From NCBI RefSeq assembly GCF_000964005.1, contig NZ_JXYP01000010.1:62001-126000 (forward strand): a stretch of DNA of 64,000 nucleotides, in the 5' to 3' direction. The notes beneath the pieces are model-generated. The model did not search any database and was not told the origin of the DNA. It worked only from the letters and a program-made list of their open reading frames with translations. The DNA is from Williamsia herbipolensis. GTDB lineage: Bacteria; Actinomycetota; Actinomycetes; Mycobacteriales; Mycobacteriaceae. The translations under genes and the position numbers were made by a program. Of the stretch, positions 52,959-61,930 are shown in pieces (the first letter of the stretch is position 1; the number at the start of each line of letters is the position of its first letter).

Positions 52959-54199
52959 CGGGGACGCGGCGAGGTAGACGTGCTGGCGTAGAGGACCGTT
53001 GGCGTAAAGCGGACGGCACGGCGAGCTCTCGCGACGGGATCGGAAGACGATGGCTGGCGCGATATGTCGACGAGTCAGGTGAGGAGCGCACTCAGTCCTT
53101 CACGCGGAAGGTCGACGCGCAATCGTGGCTAGACGACATTGCCGCCGCGATCCGGGCCGGCACCTATGTGTCTCCGCAGACCGGCAAAATCTCGATCGGG
53201 GAGCTGTACGACCAGTGGTCGAAGGCTCAGGGGCACATCAAGCAGACAACGGCTGCGACTCGGGCGGTGACATGGTCGGCCTACGTCCGGCCGCATTGGG
53301 AAGACATCGCCGTGAAGGACGTGCAACCGAGTCACGTTCGCGCCTGGGTTCACGGGCTGAAGGAGGGCGGCGCCGGCCCGGAGACGATCGAGAATGCTCT
53401 CGGCGTGTTCCGAATGATCTGTCGAATGGCGGTCGATGACCGGCGGATACCTCGGAACCCCTGTGATGGCGTCAAAGCCCCACGTCGGGAGCACCGAGCG
53501 CGCGGGTACCTGAACCATCCGCAGGTCGAGCTGCTTGCTGAAGCAATGCCTACCGATCTTGACTCCAGCGTCGTTCGCTTCCTCGCCTACACCGGATTGC
53601 GATGGGGTGAGATGGCTGCGCTCCGCGTCGAGAACTTCGATCTCGCGCGCCGAAGGCTGAACATCCGCCAGGCTGTTGCCGAGGTGAGAGGCGAACTCGT
53701 GTGGTCTACGGCCAAGAACCACGAGCGTCGGTCAGTCCCGTACCCCGCCTTCCTTGCTGACGAGCTCGTGGCTTTGGTCCGGCACAAGGGGCGTGACGAC
53801 CAGGTCTTCACCCGAGGTGGGTCGGTGGTCCTCCGGGTCTCGACGTGGCGGCCCCGGGTCTTCAAGCCGGCGGTCGATCGCGCCATCGCCCAGGCAAACG
53901 AGTTGCGCAGCGCTCAGATGCTGCAGGGTCTGGACGAGCTGACGGCTGAATTTCCGATCGTGACACCGCACGATCTCCGGCACACTGCAGCGTCGCTCGC
54001 GATCTCAGCCGGGGCGAACGTGAAGGCGGTTCAGACCATGCTCGGACACAAATCCGCTGCACTCACTCTCGACACTTATGCAGACCTGTTTCCAGACGAC
54101 CTCGAGGCGGTCGCCGCGGCGCTCGACAGGGCGCGGGACTCCGCGTTGCTCGCACTGAGAAATTCTCCTGCGGACTGTGTGCGGACTGGAAGGAACTAG
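52955..54199 (+). CDS. int: Tyrosine recombinase (integrase)
   Basis: A 414-residue site-specific recombinase. The N-terminal part has an arm-binding-like region (RWLARYVDESGEERTQSF) and a SAM-like core-binding domain (about residues 85-165). The catalytic residues are present: Arg in YTGLRWGE (about 214), HDLRH (about 338), GHK (about 363) and the tyrosine in TLDTYADLF (about 375). It ends 84 bases from the 3' end of tRNA-Pro, which marks that tRNA as the attachment site. Confidence 0.93.
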   Translation: MTGTRRGRRAGVEDRWRKADGTASSRDGIGRRWLARYVDESGEERTQSFTRKVDAQSWLDDIAAAIRAGTYVSPQTGKISIGELYDQWSKAQGHIKQTTAATRAVTWSAYVRPHWEDIAVKDVQPSHVRAWVHGLKEGGAGPETIENALGVFRMICRMAVDDRRIPRNPCDGVKAPRREHRARGYLNHPQVELLAEAMPTDLDSSVVRFLAYTGLRWGEMAALRVENFDLARRRLNIRQAVAEVRGELVWSTAKNHERRSVPYPAFLADELVALVRHKGRDDQVFTRGGSVVLRVSTWRPRVFKPAVDRAIAQANELRSAQMLQGLDELTAEFPIVTPHDLRHTAASLAISAGANVKAVQTMLGHKSAALTLDTYADLFPDDLEAVAAALDRARDSALLALRNSPADCVRTGRN

Positions 54200-54229
54200 C
54201 CAATGTCGACTAGTTGTAGAAACGAGGAA

Positions 54230-54258
54230 GCCCCGACCGGGTTTCCCCTGGTCAGGGC
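54230..54258 (-). terminator. Terminator downstream of tRNA-Pro
   Basis: Arms GCCCCGACC (54230-54238) and GGTCAGGGC (54250-54258) pair with one mismatch; a T-rich stretch follows on the minus strand. The placement suits termination of the tRNA transcript and it may also shield the integrase end. Confidence 0.6.
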
Positions 54259-54282
54259 CTCATCTGTGTCTCAACCAACACG

Positions 54283-54330
54283 TCGGGGTGGCGGGATTCG
54301 AACCCACGACCTCTTCGTCCCGAACGAAGC
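54283..54330. other. Probable right attachment site (attR) in tRNA-Pro 3' part
   Basis: Tyrosine integrases of such elements recombine at the 3' end of tRNA genes; here the integrase gene faces exactly that end. The direct repeat that would mark the left end was not found in the window, so the exact crossover is unknown. Confidence 0.4.
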
Positions 54331-54356
54331 ACGCTACCAAGCTGCGCCACACCCCG
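54283..54356 (-). tRNA. tRNA-Pro (anticodon CGG)
   Basis: A 74-base tRNA on the minus strand without encoded CCA. Acceptor stem CGGGGTG pairs with CACCCCG (54284-54290), anticodon arm CTTCG/CGAAG encloses the loop TTCGGGA giving anticodon CGG, and the T arm contains GGGTTCGAATCCC. Structure appears intact, so integration has preserved the gene. Confidence 0.93.
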
Positions 54357-54434
54357 TGGCATCCTTGCGGACAACCTCGACCAGCTTAGCGCCTCGCGTA
54401 AAGCGAGTTAAATCGCCTGGTCAGCAGGGTGGCG

Positions 54435-55433
54435 CTAGCCCTGGCGCATCCCCGCGGTCAGTGGCGGCAGCGACTGCTCCTCGTCGTACTCGGCGTCGCC
54501 GTGCGAGACCGGGGTGAGGGTGAGCAGCGTGGCCTCGGGCCGGCAGCAGAAGCGGTAGGGCGCATACGGCGAGGTGCCGAGTCCGGCGCTGACGTGCAGC
54601 TTCATCGACGCACCCCAGCTCGACGGGCCCTTCACACGCGACCGGTCGAGTTCGCAGTTGGTGACCAGCGCGCCGAAGAACGGCACACAGAGCTGCCCGC
54701 CGTGGGTGTGCCCGGCCATCACCAGGTCGTAACCGTCGTCGGCGAACTGGTCGAGCACGCGGGGCTCGGGGGAGTGTGTGAGCCCGAGCCGCAGGTGCGC
54801 CAGCGGATTGGGGCGGCCCGCGATGGTCTCGTAGCGGTCGCGGTGGAGATGCGGATCGTCGACACCGGCGGCAGCTACGCGGACCCCGGCCACCTCGAGC
54901 TCGCGAACGGTATGGGTCGCATCCAGCCATCCACGCTCGGTGAACGCTGCGCGCAGGTCCTGCCACGGCAGCGGGTCGCCGAACGACTTCGTGTGGTTCT
55001 TGTTGAAGTACTTCAGCGGGTTCTTCGGGGTGGGCCCGAAGTAGTCGTTGGAGCCGAAGACGAACAGCCCCGGACGCGACAACAGCCCGCCGAGCGACTG
55101 GATCACCGACGGCACCGCCTGCGGGTGGGCGAGGTTGTCGCCGGTGTTGATCACGAGATCGGGTTCGAGCGACTCCAGCTCCGAGACCCACGCCTGCTTG
55201 AGGCGCTGTCCGGGCAGCATGTGCAGGTCGCTGATGTGCAGCACGCGCAGGGTGCCCGAGCCGGGCTCCAGCACGTTGAGGGTGCGATGCCGCAGCGCGA
55301 AGGCGTTGCGCTCGATGAGCGTCGCGTACGCCAGTCCCGCCGTCGCCGCGCCGGCCGCCAGTGCGGCGCCCTGCTGGAGTGACGTGAGCCGCGACGTACC
55401 GGCACCGATCCGCGAGAAGTCGACCTCTACCAT
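54435..55433 (-). CDS. Membrane-anchored metallophosphoesterase
   Basis: A 332-residue calcineurin-like phosphoesterase. A hydrophobic stretch near the N-terminus (AALAAGAATAGLAYA) may anchor it. Metal-binding motifs are in order: HISDLHML, NTGDN, FGSNDYF and GHTHGG. A protein of this family also sits beside ponA2 in Mycobacterium (Rv3683). Substrate unknown. Chosen ATG 55433 avoids a long shadow extension. Divergent from the YqeY gene. Confidence 0.85.
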   Translation of the reverse strand: MVEVDFSRIGAGTSRLTSLQQGAALAAGAATAGLAYATLIERNAFALRHRTLNVLEPGSGTLRVLHISDLHMLPGQRLKQAWVSELESLEPDLVINTGDNLAHPQAVPSVIQSLGGLLSRPGLFVFGSNDYFGPTPKNPLKYFNKNHTKSFGDPLPWQDLRAAFTERGWLDATHTVRELEVAGVRVAAAGVDDPHLHRDRYETIAGRPNPLAHLRLGLTHSPEPRVLDQFADDGYDLVMAGHTHGGQLCVPFFGALVTNCELDRSRVKGPSSWGASMKLHVSAGLGTSPYAPYRFCCRPEATLLTLTPVSHGDAEYDEEQSLPPLTAGMRQG

Positions 55434-55515
55434 CCGGCCAGGATACCGATCGTGTCGAGCCGCTGGCCACAAGAAAGCCCCGGGGTCGCACGCGATCGCG
55501 ATTACCGTGGGCGCC

Positions 55516-55989
55516 ATGACCGATTCCCCGCTCAAGCAGAAGCTCCGCACCGACCTCACCGCATCGATGAAGGCCCGCGACACCGACACCACCGCGACGC
55601 TGCGCATGATCATCTCCGCGATCGGCGCCGAAGAGGTCTCGGGTACCGAGGCCCACTCGCTCACCGACGAGCAGGTCATCGGTGTGCTGCTGCGGGAGAA
55701 CAAGAAGCGCGCGGAGTCGGCGTCGATCTACGACGAGAACGGCCGCGGCGAGCTGGCCGCGAAGGAACGCGCCGAGGCGGAGATCATCTCGCGCTACCTG
55801 CCCACCCAACTCGACGACGCCGGCATCGACGCCCTCGTCGCCGACGCCGTCGCCGCGGTCACCGCCGAGACCGGTGAGGCGCCCACCATGCGGCAGATGG
55901 GTCAGGTCATGAAGAAGGTGCAGGCCGCTGCCGCGGGCGGGGCCGACGGCAAGCGCCTGTCGACCGCGGTCCGCGCCGCGCTCGGCTGA
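55516..55989 (+). CDS. GatB/YqeY domain protein
   Basis: A 157-residue protein with the full-length YqeY fold: LKQKLRTDLTASMKARD at the N-terminus, ALRMI-type helix TLRMIISAI, ERAEAEIISRYLP, and the C-terminal lysine-rich QMGQVMKKVQ. The domain is related to the tRNA-binding tail of GatB amidotransferases; the stand-alone protein has no settled function. Monocistronic chromosomal gene. Confidence 0.9.
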   Translation: MTDSPLKQKLRTDLTASMKARDTDTTATLRMIISAIGAEEVSGTEAHSLTDEQVIGVLLRENKKRAESASIYDENGRGELAAKERAEAEIISRYLPTQLDDAGIDALVADAVAAVTAETGEAPTMRQMGQVMKKVQAAAAGGADGKRLSTAVRAALG

Positions 55990-56005
55990 CCGACCGAGGG
56001 ACCGG

Positions 56006-58498
56006 TCAGCCGCCCGGGATCACGATCGGCCCGATACCCGGGATCTCGATCGTGGTCGGGGGGAGCCGCGGTCCGCGATCGGGCGCCGGCGTCGAGGACC
56101 GACCCTGGCCGTCGCTGACGTAGATCGTCACCGTGCTGCCGGGGATGGCCGTGCCCGTGGGCGCGGTACCGGTCACCGTGCCGGCCGATTCCGGGCTGGT
56201 GGTGGTCTGCTGATCGACCTTGAAGCCGTTCTCCTGCAGACGCTCCGTCGCCGCGCTCGCGGTGAGACCGACGACGCTGGGGACCCGCCCGCGCTCGCTG
56301 CCGTTCACGAACTGCGGGTCGGTGGGCGGCAGCTCGGTGGGCCCGAACTTCCCCGCCACCGGCAGGATCGCGTTGTACCAGGTGCGCGCCGGCTCGAAAC
56401 CGCCGTAGAGGTCGCCGCCGTAGCACTGGCGCAGCGGCGAGGAGCAGATGTCCTCGGGGCTGGTGGTGTCGCCGTAGATGTAGCTGGCGCCGGCGAAGTT
56501 GTTGGTGAACCCGAGGAACGCCGAGCTGCGGTGCGCCTCGGTGGTACCGGTCTTGGCCGACACGGGCAGGTTCCAACCGGCCGACCGGGCGGCGCCGGCC
56601 GAGGTGCCGCCGCCCTTGTCGTCGGCGGACAACGCGTTGGCGAGAGTGTCGGCGAGGCCGCGATCGACGACCTGCTCACATGCGGGCGGGGTGAACGCGA
56701 CCGCGGTCATCTCCGGCTGGCCGTTCGCGCCGATCACGGTGTTGCCGTTGCGATCCCGCTTCTTCTGCGTGATCGACTTGATCGGGTTCGGCGGGCACCA
56801 CATTCCGTGCGACGCCAGCGTCGCGGCCACGTTGGACAGCTCCAACGGGTTGACGGCGTTGGGACCCAGCGTGAACGAACCGAAGTTGCCCTGCTTGGTG
56901 TAGTCGGCGAGGCTCAGATCGCCCTGACCGGAGGTGCCCGCCTGCGCGTAGGAACGCATCCCGAGCTTCACGGCCATGTCGACCGCCGAGGGCACACCGA
57001 CCTCGTTGAGCAGCTTCACGAACGCGGTGTTCGGCGACTGCGCGAGGGCGTTGGTGATGGACATCGACCGGGGGTACCGGCCGTCGTTCTTCACGCAGTA
57101 GGTGTTGACGGGGCAACCGTTGACGCCACCGGAGGAACCCATCCCCTTGGCCTGATAGGTCGTCGGGACGTCCAGGGTCGCCGACGAGCCGAGTCCCTTC
57201 TCCATCGCCGCGGCGACGGTGAAGATCTTGAAGATCGATCCCGCGCCGTCGCCGACCATCGAGAACGGTTGCGGCTGTACGGTCTGGTCGCGTCGTTGGT
57301 CGAGCCCATAGTTGCGACTCGAGGTCATGGCCAGCAGATCGTGGGAGGTGGTGCCCGGTCGGATCACGTTCATCACGTTGGCGATACCGGTGAGATCGGG
57401 GGCGGCGACCGCCTGCACCGACGCCTTCGTCGCGGCCTGCACCTGCGGGTCGAGGGTGGTGGTGATCGTGTATCCGCCGCGCAGGGCGGCGTCGCGGGTG
57501 ATGCCGTTCTCGGCGAGGAACTGCAGCGCGTAATCGCAGAAGAACCCGTTGTCGCCGGAGGAGATGCAGCCCTGCGGCAGCGACCGCGGCTGCGGCAGCA
57601 CGCCGAGCGGCTTGGCCTTGTCGGCCTCGAACTCCGCTGCGCGGTCGGGGAAGTTCTCCTTCATCGTGTCGAGCACGGTGTTGCGTCGATCGGTGACGCC
57701 CGACTCGTTGGTGTACGGGTTGAGCGCCGAACTCGACTGCACCATGCCCGCGAGCATCGCCGACTCGGTGACGTCGAGTTGCTTGGCCGACTTGCCGAAG
57801 TACGTCTGCGCCGCCGCCTCGATCCCGTACGCGCCGTTGCCGAACGGGACGATGTTCAGGTAGCGGGTGACGATCTCCTTCTTCGCCTCCTGCTTGGCCG
57901 CGGCCTTGTCGATGTTCTTGTCGCGCATGGCCTGATCGGTCAGCGTCTGCTCGAGGGTCAACGCCATGCGGACCTCGCGGAGCTTGCGCGCCGGGGTGGT
58001 GGCGATGGCGGCCTGGCGGTCGGCCTCGGTGCGCGCGAGAACCAGCAGTTGGTAGTTCTTGATGTACTGCTGATCGAGCGTCGACGCGCCCTGCTGCACC
58101 TCACCCGACGACGAGTTCTTGAGGAACGCGCGGATGGTGCCCTTCCAGTCGACACCGTCGTGTTCGAGGAAGCGGCGGTCCTCGATCGAGATGATCGCGC
58201 GGATCATGTCCGGCGAGATGTCGTCGTAGCCGACCTGCACGCGGCGCTGATCGTAGAGATATGCAATCGGACGACCGGTCGAATCGGTCATCGTGGTCAC
58301 CTCGGGGACCGTTCCGTCGAGCAGCTCCGACGACGAGTTCTCGACGGTGGTCGCGGCCTTGTTGGTCAGCAGGCCGAAGCCGCCGGCGAACGGGAAGAGC
58401 AGGGCGGCGACGAGCACTCCGGCGAGCAGGCAGCAGCCCAGGAGCACCCAGAGGGCCTTCGACCGCTCGGGGCGACGGGTTGTTTCGGACACGACCAC
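56006..58498 (-). CDS. ponA2: Class A penicillin-binding protein with PASTA domain (PonA2-like)
   Basis: An 830-residue bifunctional cell-wall synthase. One transmembrane helix (residues 17-45), a glycosyltransferase domain with EDRRFLEHDGVD (about 106-117), and a transpeptidase with SIFK (about 420), SPN (about 486) and KTGTTE (about 647). One PASTA domain follows (VPSVVGLTASAATERL, about 735-800) and a proline-rich end. Adjacent and divergent to whiB4, as in mycobacteria. GTG start, with GTG 58492 as alternative. Confidence 0.92.
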   Translation of the reverse strand: MVVSETTRRPERSKALWVLLGCCLLAGVLVAALLFPFAGGFGLLTNKAATTVENSSSELLDGTVPEVTTMTDSTGRPIAYLYDQRRVQVGYDDISPDMIRAIISIEDRRFLEHDGVDWKGTIRAFLKNSSSGEVQQGASTLDQQYIKNYQLLVLARTEADRQAAIATTPARKLREVRMALTLEQTLTDQAMRDKNIDKAAAKQEAKKEIVTRYLNIVPFGNGAYGIEAAAQTYFGKSAKQLDVTESAMLAGMVQSSSALNPYTNESGVTDRRNTVLDTMKENFPDRAAEFEADKAKPLGVLPQPRSLPQGCISSGDNGFFCDYALQFLAENGITRDAALRGGYTITTTLDPQVQAATKASVQAVAAPDLTGIANVMNVIRPGTTSHDLLAMTSSRNYGLDQRRDQTVQPQPFSMVGDGAGSIFKIFTVAAAMEKGLGSSATLDVPTTYQAKGMGSSGGVNGCPVNTYCVKNDGRYPRSMSITNALAQSPNTAFVKLLNEVGVPSAVDMAVKLGMRSYAQAGTSGQGDLSLADYTKQGNFGSFTLGPNAVNPLELSNVAATLASHGMWCPPNPIKSITQKKRDRNGNTVIGANGQPEMTAVAFTPPACEQVVDRGLADTLANALSADDKGGGTSAGAARSAGWNLPVSAKTGTTEAHRSSAFLGFTNNFAGASYIYGDTTSPEDICSSPLRQCYGGDLYGGFEPARTWYNAILPVAGKFGPTELPPTDPQFVNGSERGRVPSVVGLTASAATERLQENGFKVDQQTTTSPESAGTVTGTAPTGTAIPGSTVTIYVSDGQGRSSTPAPDRGPRLPPTTIEIPGIGPIVIPGG

Positions 58499-58709
58499 AG
58501 GATACGGGGTGCGCAGGCGTGCTCCGGGGAGTCGACGTCACAACACCCCTGCTTGGACGCGCGTCCCACTGTCGCGGTTCCCCCCGACTTGACTGTCTGT
58601 CTCGCTAATACCTAGATTGATGTACCGAATGTGACTCACGTAACATTCGAGTCCTAAAGTGGCGGGGCTTGCCCCGCGAACGATTTCTAGAAGCGGACAG
58701 GGGTTCCCC

Positions 58710-59024
58710 ATGGCGAACGCGGCAGTGACCACCGGTGAGACCGAAGCTCGACTCGCGTGGGTATCGCAGGCCAGGTGTCGGGGTGGCAACCCCGACGAGC
58801 TCTTCGTCCGCGGGGCGGCGCAGCGCAAGGCCGCCACCATCTGCCGCCACTGCCCGGTGCAGCTCGAATGCGGAGCCGACGCCCTCGACAACCGCGTCGA
58901 GTTCGGCGTGTGGGGCGGCATGACCGAGCGTCAGCGGCGCGCACTGCTGCGCCAGCACCCCGAGGTCACCTCGTGGGGCGAGTTCTTCGAGAGTCAGCGC
59001 CGTCGTCACGCCGACGCGGTCTGA
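58710..59024 (+). CDS. whiB4: WhiB-family iron-sulfur regulator (WhiB4-like)
   Basis: A 104-residue Wbl protein. Four cluster-binding cysteines (Cys23, Cys45, Cys48, Cys54) and GVWGGMTERQRR are intact, followed by a basic tail for DNA contact. PDELFVRGAAQRKA and the C-terminal LLRQHPEV resemble WhiB4 of Mycobacterium, a redox-responsive regulator. Neighbour ponA2 and convergent ArsA genes support the subfamily call. ATG 58710 is used in preference to upstream frame starts. Confidence 0.93.
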   Translation: MANAAVTTGETEARLAWVSQARCRGGNPDELFVRGAAQRKAATICRHCPVQLECGADALDNRVEFGVWGGMTERQRRALLRQHPEVTSWGEFFESQRRRHADAV

Positions 59025-59046
59025 CTCTTCTTTTTTCTCTACGGCG

Positions 59047-60159
59047 TCACGACGACGCCGCGCGGCCCGGTCCGCCGAGAATCTGCTCGGCGACCGCGCG
59101 CAACGCCTGCCGGTCGGCGACCTCGAACGGCAACGACGGCACGCCGACGATCGGCACCCCCGGGTGCGACGTGGTGAAACGCCGCAGCAGGTTCAGCTCC
59201 CGCCGCCCGGTGGTGGTGCGCTCGGCGTGGATCGCCAGCACCGCCCGGGTCAGCCCGTCGTCCACGTGATCGAGCGCGGTGCGCGCGGCGTCGGCCGATA
59301 TCGACGTCAGGTTCGGATGCGTGCGGTTGAGGATGAGACCGGCGAGCGGCATCTTCTCCTCCGACAGCCGGTCCACGAAGAACGCCGCCTCGCGCAGCGC
59401 ATCGGGTTCGGCGGAGGCGACGACCACGAACTGGGTGCCCGGTCGCTTGAGCAGGTTGTAGGTGGTGGTGGCGCGTTCTTGGAAGCCGCCGAACATCGCG
59501 TCGAGTGACTGCACGAACGCCGACACGTCACGCAGGGTGTCGCCGCCGACGATGGTCGACACGCCGCGCATCGCGAGCCCCACGACACCGGTGACGACAC
59601 GGCCCACGCCGCGTCCGCCGCCCATGAGGATCTTCATCAGGCGGCCGCTCATGAACGTGCCCAGTCGGGCCGGCGCATCGAGGAAGTCGAGTGCGTTGCG
59701 CGACGGCGGGGTGTCGACGACGACGAGATCCCACTTGTCGAGCGCGAGCAGCTGACCGAGCTTCTCCATCGCCATGTACTCCTGCGTGCCGGAGAACGAG
59801 GTCGCGACGGTTTGGTAGAAGGAGTTGTTCATGATGGCCTCGGCGCGGTCGGGCGTCGAGTACTGCGTCACCATCTCGTCGAACGTGCGACGCATGTCGA
59901 GCATCATCGCGTCGAGCGAACCCGGTCCATCGATGTCGACCGGCTGCGGCTCGTTGGTCAGCTCCGACATCCCCAGCGACTGCGCGAGGCGTCGCGCCGG
60001 GTCGATGGTCAACACGACCACCCGGCGGCCCTGTTCGGCGGCATGCACGGCCATCGCCGCGGCCGTGGTGGTCTTGCCGACACCACCGGCGCCGCAGCAG
60101 ATGACGACCTTGGTGTCGGCGGAGCCGAGCACTGTTCCCATGTCGAGTTCGGCGACCAT
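59047..60159 (-). CDS. ArsA/GET3-like ATPase, second copy
   Basis: A 370-residue P-loop ATPase with deviant Walker [16 protein letters not shown] (about residue 24), [11 protein letters not shown] and the [15 protein letters not shown] switch region. Forms an operon with the other ArsA-like gene, sharing a single base junction at 60159. The pair matches Rv3679-Rv3680 of Mycobacterium, which form a complex linked to stress tolerance. No arsenite-efflux genes occur nearby. Confidence 0.9.
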   Translation of the reverse strand: MVAELDMGTVLGSADTKVVICCGAGGVGKTTTAAAMAVHAAEQGRRVVVLTIDPARRLAQSLGMSELTNEPQPVDIDGPGSLDAMMLDMRRTFDEMVTQYSTPDRAEAIMNNSFYQTVATSFSGTQEYMAMEKLGQLLALDKWDLVVVDTPPSRNALDFLDAPARLGTFMSGRLMKILMGGGRGVGRVVTGVVGLAMRGVSTIVGGDTLRDVSAFVQSLDAMFGGFQERATTTYNLLKRPGTQFVVVASAEPDALREAAFFVDRLSEEKMPLAGLILNRTHPNLTSISADAARTALDHVDDGLTRAVLAIHAERTTTGRRELNLLRRFTTSHPGVPIVGVPSLPFEVADRQALRAVAEQILGGPGRAASS

Positions 60160-61214
60160 CAGGCACCCGTCCGTTCCAGCAGGGCGGAGATCTCGTAGAT
60201 CCCGCCGAGGTCGACACCGTCGTCATAGGAGGGGATCTCGACCGTCGCGATGTCCACCTCGTCGAGTTCGGCCTTGGCCACCTGCTGGGCCTGCACCCGG
60301 CTGGCGTGTTCGATCGATTCGGTGAGCAGCCCCTGCAGATCGGCCTCGGAGACGGTGAGGCCCGCGGCGGAGAGTTCGGCGGCGATCGTCTCGGCGTCGA
60401 CGACCCCCTCGGCGACCGGGTCGATCTGATCGTCGGCCAGATGCGGCGGTGCGACGCGGTTGATGATGAGCGCGCCGACGGGCAGGTTCTTGCCGCGCAA
60501 CTCCTTGACCGCCTCGATCGTCTCCTGGATCGGCATCGCCTCGAGCAGGGTCACCAGATGGACCGCGGTCAGCTCGGAGTGCAGCAGGTTCGCGACACCG
60601 TCGCTCTGGTTGCGGATGGGACCGGTCTTGGTGAGATCGGCCATCGCGGTGGTGACGTCGAGGAAGTTGCCGATGCGGCCCGTGGGCGGCGCGTCGACCA
60701 CGACGGCGTCGAAGACCTGCGCCCCGGACTTGTCGGTGCGCACCACGCACTCCTTGATCTTGCCGGTCAGCAACACGTCACGCAGACCCGGCGCGACGGT
60801 GGTCACGAAGTCGATGGCGCCGATGCGGCGCATCGCCCGCCCGGCGAAACCGAGGTTGTAGAACATGTCGAGGTACTCGAGCAGGGCGTGTTCGATGTCG
60901 ATGGCGAGCGCGGTGACCGTGCCGCCGCCCTCGGCGGTCGCGACGCGGGTCTCGGTCGGCGGCAACGGCGGGATGTCGAACAGCTGCGCGATGCCCTGAC
61001 GGCCCTCGCACTCGACGAGCAACACCTTCTTGCCGCCGGCGGCCAACGCGAGGGCGAGGGATGCGGCGACCGTGGTCTTGCCGGTGCCGCCCTTGCCGGA
61101 GACGAAGTGCAACCGAGCCGAGCGCGCCGACGCGGGCCACGTGGAGCCGCCCGCGGGGTCGGGGGAGGCGTCGGGGCCGTCGTGGTGCGCACCCTGGGCG
61201 GATTCAACTGACAC
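60159..61214 (-). CDS. ArsA/GET3-like ATPase, first copy
   Basis: A 351-residue P-loop ATPase, preceded by a 35-residue disordered leader. Deviant Walker A is [14 protein letters not shown] (about residue 40) and the switch region is [18 protein letters not shown]. It differs from the second copy in lacking the long hydrophobic middle segment. The two copies are probably subunits of one heteromeric ATPase. The operon faces away from the DUF4177-RidA genes. Confidence 0.9.
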   Translation of the reverse strand: MSVESAQGAHHDGPDASPDPAGGSTWPASARSARLHFVSGKGGTGKTTVAASLALALAAGGKKVLLVECEGRQGIAQLFDIPPLPPTETRVATAEGGGTVTALAIDIEHALLEYLDMFYNLGFAGRAMRRIGAIDFVTTVAPGLRDVLLTGKIKECVVRTDKSGAQVFDAVVVDAPPTGRIGNFLDVTTAMADLTKTGPIRNQSDGVANLLHSELTAVHLVTLLEAMPIQETIEAVKELRGKNLPVGALIINRVAPPHLADDQIDPVAEGVVDAETIAAELSAAGLTVSEADLQGLLTESIEHASRVQAQQVAKAELDEVDIATVEIPSYDDGVDLGGIYEISALLERTGA

Positions 61215-61258
61215 GTAGCAACCATATCCACCCGGCGAGGGCCGATAGGGTGAGTGCC

Positions 61259-61423
61259 ATGAGTGAACTGACCGCCTGGGAATACGCCACCGTGCCGCTA
61301 CTGACCCACGCCACCAAGCAGATCCTCGACACCTGGGGTGTCGACGGCTGGGAGCTGGTCAGCGTGCTGCCCGGGCCGACCGGCGAGCAGCACGTCGCCT
61401 ACCTCAAGCGCCCGAAGGGCTGA
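61259..61423 (+). CDS. DUF4177-like small protein
   Basis: A 54-residue protein (WEYATVPLLTHATKQILD, then GWELVSVLPGP) of the short DUF4177 group, whose members are found in this position beside RidA and ArsA genes in Mycobacteriales. ATG at 61259. It lies five bases before the RidA gene and is probably cotranscribed. Function unknown. Confidence 0.75.
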   Translation: MSELTAWEYATVPLLTHATKQILDTWGVDGWELVSVLPGPTGEQHVAYLKRPKG

Positions 61424-61428
61424 GCGCG

Positions 61429-61917
61429 ATGTCGGACACGCAGCGTTCGTGGAGCGCGCGCCTGGCCGAGCTCGGCATCGAGCTGCCGAAGGTGGTCGCG
61501 CCGCTCGGTGTCTACTACCCGGCGGTGCGGTCGGGGAACACGGTCTACACCTCGGGACAGTTGCCGATGGTCGACGGTGAGCTGGCCGTGCACGGCAAGG
61601 TGTCCGAGGGTGCCGAGGGCGTCGTGCGGCCCGAGCAGGCCCGCGACGCCGCGCGTCTGTGCGCGCTGAACGCCCTCGCCGCGGTCAACGGCCTCGTCGG
61701 ACTCGACGCGGTGGTGCGGGTGGTGAAGGTGACCGGCTTTGTCGCCTCGGCGCCCGGGTTCACCGGTCAGCCCGGTGTGATCAACGGTGCCTCGGACCTC
61801 CTGGGTGAGGTGTTCGGCACCGCCGGCCACCATGCCCGTTCGGCGGTGGGTGTCGCCGAACTGCCGCTCGGCGCGCCGGTCGAGGTCGAGATCATCGTCG
61901 AGGTCGGAGACATCTAG
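61429..61917 (+). CDS. RidA family (Rid/YjgF) protein
   Basis: A 162-residue member of the Rid superfamily, which hydrolyses reactive enamine/imine intermediates. Typical segments are YTSGQLPMVDGEL, ALNALAAVNGLVGLD and a C-terminal LPLGAPVEVE. A RidA subfamily catalytic arginine is not evident at the usual C-terminal place (ARSAVGVAEL), so activity may differ from classical RidA. Confidence 0.88.
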   Translation: MSDTQRSWSARLAELGIELPKVVAPLGVYYPAVRSGNTVYTSGQLPMVDGELAVHGKVSEGAEGVVRPEQARDAARLCALNALAAVNGLVGLDAVVRVVKVTGFVASAPGFTGQPGVINGASDLLGEVFGTAGHHARSAVGVAELPLGAPVEVEIIVEVGDI

Positions 61918-61930
61918 TTCTTCTGACCGG

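Noticed and set aside
54283-54356. tRNA disrupted by integration
   Set aside because: Acceptor, anticodon and T arms all pair, so the gene is intact.
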